From the NCBI GenBank assembly GCA_023436585.1, contig JAEZIN010000023.1, positions 1 to 64,000 on the forward strand: a stretch of 64,000 nucleotides of DNA, in the 5' to 3' direction. Under the pieces are notes generated by a model. It saw only the letters and a list, made by a program, of their open reading frames with translations. It was not told the origin of the DNA and searched no databases. The position numbers and the translations under genes are program-made. Source of the stretch: Bacillota bacterium (GTDB lineage Bacteria > Bacillota > Clostridia > Christensenellales > Aristaeellaceae). Positions 58,435-64,000 of the stretch are shown piece after piece; position 1 is the first letter of the stretch; each line of letters starts with the position of its first letter.

Positions 58435-58788
58435 ATGAAGCAGTTGATTACATGCATCAGTTGTCCCGTGGGCTGCCGGATGGAAATTACGGTAGAGGGC
58501 GGAAATGTGGTTTCCATCACCGGCAACGGCTGCAAGCGTGGCGAGGTGTACGGCCGTCAGGAGAGCATTTCTCCCGAACGCATGGTGACGGCGGTGGTTC
58601 AAATTTCCGGCCGCCGCATGCCGCTGAGCGTGAAGACGAAATCGCCCATACCGAAAAAGGACATCGCAAGGTGCATGCGGGAGATTCATGCGCTGAGGCT
58701 GAATCCGCCCATCCGCATGGGACAGGTACTATTGGAAAATGTCTGTGGCAGCGGCGTGCCCGTGATCGCCACCAAAACGGTGGAGTAA
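58435..58788 (+). CDS. DUF1667 domain-containing iron-sulfur-like protein
   Basis: 117 aa from the ATG at 58435 behind GCGGAGG. CISCPVGCRMEI near the N-terminus and a third cysteine in GNGCKRGEVYG give the CxxCxxxC...C pattern that could bind a cluster; PLSVKTKSPIPKKDI is the DUF1667 signature. It regularly accompanies the two FAD enzymes upstream and may play the part of GlpC as electron-transfer subunit. It overlaps the next gene at TAATG. Confidence 0.87.
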   Translation: MKQLITCISCPVGCRMEITVEGGNVVSITGNGCKRGEVYGRQESISPERMVTAVVQISGRRMPLSVKTKSPIPKKDIARCMREIHALRLNPPIRMGQVLLENVCGSGVPVIATKTVE

Positions 58789-59318
58789 TGGATAACCGGC
58801 GTTTGGGAGAGGATTTTTACCGTCAGGATGTGCTGAAGGCCGCGCCGGAGATGGTGGGCAAGCTGATTGCAAGGCGCATGGAGGACGGCACGGTGCTGCG
58901 GGGGCGCATCCTGGAGGCGGAGGCCTACCGGGGGGCGGAGGACATGGCCTGCCACGCCCGCCATGGCAGGACAAGCCGCTGCGCGCCGCTTTTTGAAGCG
59001 GGCGGCATCAGCTACGTCTATTTGATCTATGGGCTGCACTGGCTTTTCAATGTGGTGACGGGGGAAAAGGATGTGCCCCAGGCCGCCTTGATCAGGGCGC
59101 TGCAACCGCCGCTTAATGGTCCCGCCAAGTGGACGAAGGCTTTCTCCATCACCGGGCTTCAAAACGGTCTGGACCTTATACATGGCGATGAAATATGGCT
59201 GGAGGACGACGGCTGCCGGCCAAAGATCAAGACGCTGCCCAGGGTGGGCATCGATTACGCCGCTTCCCCCTGGAAGGAGATCCCCTGGCGGTTTGCCGAC
59301 GAATCTGTCAGAAAATAA
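58788..59318 (+). CDS. DNA-3-methyladenine glycosylase (MPG/AAG type)
   Basis: 176 aa from the ATG at 58788, which overlaps the preceding stop codon by one base (TAATG). Family motifs: LEAEAYRGAEDMACHARHGRT with the catalytic Glu in the conserved EAY segment, GISYVYLIYGLHWLFNVVTG, and PRVGIDYA near the end. It excises alkylated purines in base-excision repair. It is short for the family (usually 185-200 aa), mainly in the loop after ALIRALQPP, but all core motifs are present. Co-transcription with the GlpA-like set appears incidental. Confidence 0.92.
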   Translation: MDNRRLGEDFYRQDVLKAAPEMVGKLIARRMEDGTVLRGRILEAEAYRGAEDMACHARHGRTSRCAPLFEAGGISYVYLIYGLHWLFNVVTGEKDVPQAALIRALQPPLNGPAKWTKAFSITGLQNGLDLIHGDEIWLEDDGCRPKIKTLPRVGIDYAASPWKEIPWRFADESVRK

Positions 59319-59322
59319 AGAA

Positions 59323-59364
59323 CCGGGAGGCATTTTCCGTTGGAAAGCGTCTCCCGGCTTTATT
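59323..59364 (+). terminator. Terminator after the 3-methyladenine glycosylase gene
   Basis: A CCGGGAG...CTCCCGG stem with an inner TTTCC/GGAAA extension is followed by CTTTATTT, five bases after the stop codon. It may also work for the converging rubredoxin gene. Confidence 0.8.
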
Positions 59365-59380
59365 TGGCTGTAAGGGTGCC

Positions 59381-59539
59381 TTACTGCTTTTCGAACATAT
59401 CCTTGCCCACGCCGCAAACGGGGCATTCAAAGGTTTCGGGCAGGTTTTCAAAGGGGACGCCAGGCTCCAGGCCGTTGTCGGGATCGCCCACAGACGGATC
59501 GTAAACATAGCCGCAAACGGTGCAAACATAAATATCCAT
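59381..59539 (-). CDS. Rubredoxin
   Basis: 52 aa, classic length. It begins MDIYVCTVCGYVYDPSVGDP and ends with FECPVCGVGKDMFEKQ. The two CxxCG knuckles (Cys 6, 9, 39, 42) bind one iron. The ATG at 59539 follows GGAGG by eight bases. Rubredoxins carry single electrons in oxygen and peroxide detoxification in anaerobes. It is monocistronic, with an extended -10 promoter. Confidence 0.96.
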   Translation of the reverse strand: MDIYVCTVCGYVYDPSVGDPDNGLEPGVPFENLPETFECPVCGVGKDMFEKQ

Positions 59540-59591
59540 GTGTATGTACCTCCGTTTCTGAGTTGGAGAGGTTCGCCCCCTCTTCTTCCTG

Positions 59592-59620
59592 ATTATACCA
59601 TGGTAAGGCGGAAAATGAAA
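59592..59620 (-). promoter_or_regulatory. Promoter of the rubredoxin gene
   Basis: Minus-strand TTTCAT (59620-59615), 17 bp, TATAAT (59597-59592) with a TG extension (TGGTATAAT). Confidence 0.65.
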
Positions 59621-59820
59621 CGGGGAATTTGTTATTATGTATTACATCAAGTGAAAAAATGGCCCGCCGTGCAGATTGCGCCGGCACCATCTGCACAGGC
59701 GCTGCAAAACAGGCAGGGCGGATACCTTAAGAATCTCCCCAGCGCCGCTTGACAGGCAGTGTTTTCCACCGCTTAACCGTTGAATGACCGGGAACGTCAA
59801 TCCAAAGAAAGGATAGGCCC

Positions 59821-60222
59821 ATGAAAGATTTTTTGTACCTTCTCGTGGATCTTGTGGCGAAGGCCCATGATTTCCTGTTGCATTTGAATGACAGCTTTGA
59901 ATTGTATTTAAGCGACAAGCAGCTCCACTTTTGGATCATGGGCGTGCTGGGCTTTCTGCTTTTCCTGGCGGTGCGCTGGCTGTTTTCTAAGCTTCGGCCC
60001 AACGCGGTGGCCTGGGTGTACACCCTGACGGTGATGGGCACCCTGGCCCTGGCCATTGAAATCGGCCAGGCCGTAACCCATACCGGAAATATGGAGCTGG
60101 CTGACGTTGCCATGGGCATGTGGGGCGTGCTGGCTTTCGGGGCTGTCTATACGCTTTTGCATTACCTATTCAAGGCACTGCGCAAGGGAAGGAAGCCTAC
60201 AGGAAAAAAGAAAGGGGCTTGA
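59821..60222 (+). CDS. VanZ-like small membrane protein
   Basis: 133 aa with four hydrophobic helices (about 5-20, 37-56, 66-85, 98-118). SDKQLHFWIMGVLGFLLFL and IEIGQAVTHTGNMELADVAMGMWG match the D-K-x-x-H and E-x-x-Q...D-x-x-x-N/G pattern of VanZ-like proteins. The function is unknown. The ATG follows GAAAGGATAG. It ends inside the converging radical SAM gene: the two coding regions overlap tail to tail by 26 bases. Confidence 0.72.
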   Translation: MKDFLYLLVDLVAKAHDFLLHLNDSFELYLSDKQLHFWIMGVLGFLLFLAVRWLFSKLRPNAVAWVYTLTVMGTLALAIEIGQAVTHTGNMELADVAMGMWGVLAFGAVYTLLHYLFKALRKGRKPTGKKKGA

Positions 60223-61873
60223 ATTTAAGGTCATACACTCCCGTAACGGGATTGCGCCTTGCGTAATCCGTCCAGTGCAGATACTCGCCGCGGGCGTAGG
60301 TGATGATGGCCCCCAGCTTTGTGCCCGGCGGGTATTCCCTGCGCAGCGAGGCCACGGCCTGCTTCAGCCGCGGGTCGATAATTTCCAGGCAGGCGGGCAG
60401 GCGGCCGGTGTTGTCGCTTGCGATGTGGTCCAGGGCCAATGCGTCCCGCAGCGCATCCTTTCGTATGTTGGGCAGATTCAAAAAGAAGTTCATCGCCAGC
60501 TCCGTAAGCTGCTCCAGGGAGAGACCTCCCGGCTTTTTTGCCATCAGATCGCCCAGGCCGCAGAATAGTTCAAAAGGCGCAAGTCCGCAGGAGTCCAACA
60601 CCAGATCCAGGGCAGAGCGGAACCTGCCGCTGTTGAGGATTCGATCCACGGCCTGTTCGCACCGCTTCAGCCTGCCAATGTCTTGATGGGAGAGCCATCT
60701 GTTTTCCAGTATTTCGTAAGGCGGTTCCGGATTGTGCAGGAGGCCGTATTCCTCCCGCTGTTCCCATAGCCGGCTGCCGGGCAGGAGCTTCAAAAAGCCA
60801 AGCTGCAGCATATGCGCCTTTAACTGATAAGCCCTGTTGAAGGATTCTCCAAAGGTTTTGAAATTCTCATAAGGCAGCCCGGCAATCAAATCTATATGCA
60901 TGTGAATGTTGTTCGCCTGAACCAGCGCACTTACGTTTCGCGTAAGTTTTTGAAGGTCGGTCTTCCTTTGACAGGCTTCCAGCGTTTTTTCATGAAAGCT
61001 CTGCAGGCCGGCTTCCAGCTGAAAAAGACCCGGCGGCGCTGAGTTCAAAAGCGCCAGCGTCTTTTCGTCGAAAAGATCGGCGGCTACTTCAAAATGGAAG
61101 CATACGCCGGTGAAAGCCCCGTCCCTGTGCTTTTTGATCAGAAAGCGAATCAGCTCCATGGCCCGTTCCCGGTGGCAGTTGAAGGTGCGGTCTACCAGCT
61201 TGATGGTTTTCGCGCCGGAGGCGGCGGCCTTCAGCAAGTCTTTTTTGGCTTGAGCCATGGGGAGGAAGATCACGCCATCCTCCCGGCCCGACATGCAAAA
61301 GGCGCAGTGAAAGGGGCAGCCCCTGGAGGTTTCCACGTAGGCGATGCGGCCATTCAGATGCTTAATGCACTCCTTTGTGTAGGGGGATGGCGGCGGCAGT
61401 ACCAAGGGTGCGGGCGGATTGGTGAGGAGGCCGCTTGATTGCCGGAAGGTGAGGCCGGGGATATCGCCGGCATCTTCCCTTGACGCAAGGCGCTTGCACA
61501 GCTGGGCAAAGGCATACTCCCCCGGTCCGGAAATCACATAATCCGCCTGGGGAATTTCCTGCATCACGCTTTCCGGGCGGCTGCCGGCCTCCGGCCCGCC
61601 CAGTACGATAACGGTTTTTGGCGACAGGAGCTTTAGGCAGGAGGCCAGGGAGCGCACCATGCGGATGTTCCAGATATAGCAGGAAAAGCCCGCGATTTGG
61701 GGCTTAGTTTCCATCAGGGCTTCCAGCGCCTGGGAAAAGGGCTGGTTGATGTTCATCTCCAGCACACGGCAGGGTGATTTCACCCCGTATTGCGCAAGGC
61801 CGGCCTTCAGGCACCAGGGCGCAAGGTTTTGATGTATGTATTTGCTGGCGATGCCCACAAGGGTCACATGCAC
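60197..61873 (-). CDS. B12-binding domain radical SAM protein (DUF4080 C-terminus)
   Basis: 558 aa, starting with GTG at 61873 behind AAAGAGGTG; the ATG at 61869 is out of frame. The N-terminal cobalamin-binding Rossmann-like domain (about 1-135) contains IVLGGPEAGSRPE. The radical SAM core (about 175-400) has the cluster motif CPFHCAFC and GAKTIKLVDRTFNCH. The C-terminal 150 residues fit DUF4080, ending with LHWTDYARRNPVTGVYDLKF. The domain set is usual for this clostridial family; substrate unknown. The B12-binding motif DxHxxG is not obvious, so cobalamin binding may be base-off-independent or lost. Confidence 0.88.
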   Translation of the reverse strand: MHVTLVGIASKYIHQNLAPWCLKAGLAQYGVKSPCRVLEMNINQPFSQALEALMETKPQIAGFSCYIWNIRMVRSLASCLKLLSPKTVIVLGGPEAGSRPESVMQEIPQADYVISGPGEYAFAQLCKRLASREDAGDIPGLTFRQSSGLLTNPPAPLVLPPPSPYTKECIKHLNGRIAYVETSRGCPFHCAFCMSGREDGVIFLPMAQAKKDLLKAAASGAKTIKLVDRTFNCHRERAMELIRFLIKKHRDGAFTGVCFHFEVAADLFDEKTLALLNSAPPGLFQLEAGLQSFHEKTLEACQRKTDLQKLTRNVSALVQANNIHMHIDLIAGLPYENFKTFGESFNRAYQLKAHMLQLGFLKLLPGSRLWEQREEYGLLHNPEPPYEILENRWLSHQDIGRLKRCEQAVDRILNSGRFRSALDLVLDSCGLAPFELFCGLGDLMAKKPGGLSLEQLTELAMNFFLNLPNIRKDALRDALALDHIASDNTGRLPACLEIIDPRLKQAVASLRREYPPGTKLGAIITYARGEYLHWTDYARRNPVTGVYDLKFKPLSFFL

Positions 61874-61926
61874 CGAAAACACCTCTTTCAGCCCAGATTG
61901 TAACATGCTGCGGCAAATAATTGCAA

Positions 61927-61955
61927 TTGCACGGTAAAGATGTGTACGGTATAAT
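61927..61955 (+). promoter_or_regulatory. Promoter of the 62-64 kb operon
   Basis: TTGCAC, 17-bp spacer, perfect TATAAT. A leader hairpin AACCCGC/GCGGGTT lies at about 61965-61985, before the first gene at 62074. Confidence 0.72.
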
Positions 61956-62073
61956 AGGTTAAGCAACCCGCGCGGGCTGCGGGTTGGCGGGCCGTGTACG
62001 AAACCGGAACGCCGATAAACATGAGTTAATACAGAAACGGGCATAGGATCATTTCTTAAAGGAGGAACAGGGA

Positions 62074-62940
62074 ATGCGGAATGAATCAGCCGCGAAGGCT
62101 GTGTCCATTGCATGGAAAAAGACGCTGGGACGGATAAAGGGCAGCTACTCCGACTGGATGGCGGGCATGCTGGTGCTGATATTGATCCGGCTTGCCGCTT
62201 TGTCGCCCTTGCTTGCGCTTGTGCTTTGCGAAAAGGGCAGCGCGCTGCGCTACCTTGCGCTGCTTACGCCGTTATTGTATTCTTTTGTAGTTCTTCCGCT
62301 AAGATACACCATGGGGGACGCCATGCAGCACGCGCTGGACGGCGGCTCCTTTGCCACGGTGCGGCTTGTTCTTTTGGACGGGTACGGAAAAAGACTCCGG
62401 ACCTTGCTTTTGCAGGCGCTGCACATTTTGCCCTGGGCGCTGCCGCTTTTGATAGGGCTTGGTGCCGGCGTGTATCTGTGGAAAGGTTTTGAGAACGGAG
62501 CCGCCGTCCTGAACACGGTCATCAGCCTGGGCCGGATTTGGGGAAAAGGACACGGACTGGTGGACGGCTTTATCATGGTGGCGGCATTTGGCGGGCTTTT
62601 GCTGCTGGTGCTTCTGTACGGCATGATGCGAAACGGCATGCTCCGTTTTTTGTGGAAGAAGTCCGGCGGAGATTACGCCATTGCCCGCAGGGAGATGCTT
62701 ACCCGCTTGAAGGGGCGCAGGGGCGGACAGTTCCTGGCGGGGCTGATTCACGTGCTGATGGCTTTGCCGGCCTTGCTGGTGAACGCGTATCTTGCCTACC
62801 GCATGTACCGCATGCAGGAATTTGTGCCCGGGCTGGCGCTCTATATGTTCCTGGCCATCCTGGTGCTGTACTGGCCGCTGCTGCCGTTTTCGAGGGTGCT
62901 TCAGGCGTATTATATCCGGCTGCCGGAGGAAGAAAAATAA
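62074..62940 (+). CDS. Hypothetical integral membrane protein
   Basis: 288 aa; the ATG follows AAAGGAGGAACAGGG. About six transmembrane helices (28-50, 56-75, 112-136, 165-190, 225-245, 248-268). A hydrophilic stretch RRGGQFLAG between helices suggests a cytoplasmic loop. The general look (paired helices with SWxxTKxxx-like repeats) resembles DUF975/DUF6471-type Clostridium membrane proteins, but I cannot assign a family with confidence. The stop lies one base before the pseudouridine synthase ATG. Confidence 0.7.
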   Translation: MRNESAAKAVSIAWKKTLGRIKGSYSDWMAGMLVLILIRLAALSPLLALVLCEKGSALRYLALLTPLLYSFVVLPLRYTMGDAMQHALDGGSFATVRLVLLDGYGKRLRTLLLQALHILPWALPLLIGLGAGVYLWKGFENGAAVLNTVISLGRIWGKGHGLVDGFIMVAAFGGLLLLVLLYGMMRNGMLRFLWKKSGGDYAIARREMLTRLKGRRGGQFLAGLIHVLMALPALLVNAYLAYRMYRMQEFVPGLALYMFLAILVLYWPLLPFSRVLQAYYIRLPEEEK

Positions 62941-62941
62941 A

Positions 62942-63682
62942 ATGGAACGGCTGGACAAGCTCCTTAGCATGCAGGGGCTGGGGTCAAGGAGCGATGTAAA
63001 GGAGCTCATCCGCCGCGGCCGCGTAACGGTCAATGGCCGGCCTTGCCTTGATCCGGGGCAAAAAACCGACCCGGATAAAGACGCGGTATTGCTGGACGGG
63101 CAGGCTGTATCCCTGTTAACGCTTCGCTATGGCATGCTCAACAAGCCGGCCGGCATACTCACCGCGGCCAATGACCGCAAGGCAAAAACCGTTGTGGACC
63201 TGCTGCCGCCCATATACAGGGCCATGGGGCTGATGCCTGTGGGAAGGCTGGACAAGGACGCCAGGGGGCTCCTTTTCTTTACCACAGACGGGCCGCTGGC
63301 CCACTTTCTTTTGTCGCCCAGGCACCATGTGGCCAAGGAATACCTGGTTCGGGTGGACGGGCCGCTGAATGAAAAGGATGTGGCGGCGTTTGAAAAGGGA
63401 TTGCAGCTTTCCGATTTTACCGCCCAGCCGGCCAGGCTGAACATACTGGAATCCGGCCCCATGGAATCCAGGGCGGTGGTGACGATTACGGAAGGCAAGT
63501 TCCATCAGGTCAAGCGCATGTTTTTAAGCCGGGGGCTTACGGTGACGGATTTGCAGCGGACCTCCTTTGGCAGCCTGCGATTGGATGAAAACCTGCCGGA
63601 GGGCGGGTTCAGGGAACTGAGCGGCCCGGAGGTTGAAGCACTCTGCCGCGACGCTAACAAAGAGGAAGGAAAAAATGCCTGA
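62942..63682 (+). CDS. RsuA/RluB-family pseudouridine synthase
   Basis: 246 aa from the ATG at 62942. An N-terminal S4 RNA-binding domain (MERLDKLLSMQGLGSRSDVKELIRRGRVTVNG) is followed by a catalytic domain with PVGRLDKDARGLLFFTTDG (catalytic Asp), YLVRVDGPL and EGKFHQVKRMF. It is the type that makes pseudouridine in 16S rRNA (RsuA) or 23S rRNA. It overlaps the methyltransferase gene by eight bases, giving an RNA-modification pair. Confidence 0.93.
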   Translation: MERLDKLLSMQGLGSRSDVKELIRRGRVTVNGRPCLDPGQKTDPDKDAVLLDGQAVSLLTLRYGMLNKPAGILTAANDRKAKTVVDLLPPIYRAMGLMPVGRLDKDARGLLFFTTDGPLAHFLLSPRHHVAKEYLVRVDGPLNEKDVAAFEKGLQLSDFTAQPARLNILESGPMESRAVVTITEGKFHQVKRMFLSRGLTVTDLQRTSFGSLRLDENLPEGGFRELSGPEVEALCRDANKEEGKNA

Positions 63683-64000
63683 CCATTATTTTACCGCGTC
63701 GCCGGAAAGCGCCCATAAGCCGTTTGAATGCCAAACGGAGTACCGCGGGCAAGCGCTGGTGTTTGAAACGGATGCCGGCGTATTTTCCAGGGACGGATTG
63801 GACAAGGGCACGGCGCTGCTGCTGGATGCGCTGCCGGACTTGAAAGGCAATGTGCTGGACATGGGCTGCGGCTGGGGCGCTGTGGGAATCTCCGTCGCCA
63901 AGGCAAACCCCGAAGCCCGGGTGACGATGGCGGACATCAACGGCCGGGCGGCGGAGCTCAGCCGGAAAAACGCCAAGCGAAACGGTATTGCAGCCAGGGT
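63675..64000 (+). CDS. RsmC-type class I SAM-dependent methyltransferase, truncated by window end
   Basis: The first 108 residues are present; the rest lies outside the window. MPDHYFTASPESAHKPFECQ and FSRDGLDKGTALLLDAL are typical of RsmC-like 16S rRNA guanine-N2 methyltransferases, followed by the SAM-binding VLDMGCGWGAVGISVAKANP and the motif VTMADINGRAAELSRKN. The ATG at 63675 lies within the end of the preceding pseudouridine synthase gene, after AGGAAGGAAAAA. Confidence 0.9.
   Translation, partial: MPDHYFTASPESAHKPFECQTEYRGQALVFETDAGVFSRDGLDKGTALLLDALPDLKGNVLDMGCGWGAVGISVAKANPEARVTMADINGRAAELSRKNAKRNGIAAR

Overview
The window is a GC-rich (by eye about 55-60% G+C) chromosomal segment of a Bacillota/Clostridia-type bacterium, most like gut Eubacteriales/Christensenellales. 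This is suggested by strong AAGGAGG ribosome-binding sites, sigma-A promoters with 17-bp spacers, MurA of the MurZ type, Tex, M42 peptidases, rubredoxin, a GlpA/GlpB/DUF1667 oxidoreductase set, DUF3783 and DUF1015 proteins, and many SH3b-domain surface proteins. No phage, IS transposase, rRNA operon or CRISPR array is visible. The species cannot be fixed from the sequence alone.

Layout. 1-4862: end of a tRNA-Gln gene, then a four-gene Gld-like ABC exporter operon. 4863-7420: repeat-filled spacers, an unusual Nei/Fpg-like protein, and a zinc-ribbon gene with a long structured leader RNA. 7421-19488: housekeeping and metabolic genes (S9 peptidase, secreted PIG-L deacetylase, CNNM/CorC transporter, NUDIX-HAD fusion, alpha-amylase, Tex, ArgS). 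19489-20199: non-coding, with a MITE-like element and a terminator-ended candidate transcript. 20200-28231: six co-oriented, closely packed genes forming a synthase-dependent exopolysaccharide machine (WsfD-like membrane protein, GH8-like hydrolase, DUF2334 protein, BcsA-like GT2, BcsB-like protein, degenerate GGDEF protein). 28848-33803: murA and a DnaJ-domain gene, then an opposing cluster of membrane glycan genes including GtrA. 33995-37050: three tandem M42 aminopeptidases. 37347-43322: SWIM-SNF2 helicase, SRAP/YedK, DUF1015 and a flavodoxin-fold reductase. 43391-55267: pseudouridine synthase, orphan MetQ-like protein, two SH3b surface proteins (one of 1542 aa), a NUDIX hydrolase, a GNAT and a secreted protein. 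55682-64000: glycerol-3-phosphate dehydrogenase-like triad, 3-methyladenine glycosylase, rubredoxin, VanZ-like protein, B12-binding radical SAM protein, a membrane protein, an RsuA-type pseudouridine synthase and a truncated RsmC-type methyltransferase.

The most interesting unit is the exopolysaccharide operon. Its glycosyltransferase has no PilZ domain. The last gene encodes a membrane protein whose GGDEF catalytic motif is lost (DDKPY at the aligned position) while an RxxD inhibitory site (RTED) is kept at exactly the expected spacing. This suggests a c-di-GMP receptor that switches the synthase, comparable to the Listeria Pss system. Second is the roughly 250-nt structured leader before the zinc-ribbon gene, transcribed from an excellent promoter. 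The spacers carry several families of palindromic interspersed repeats.
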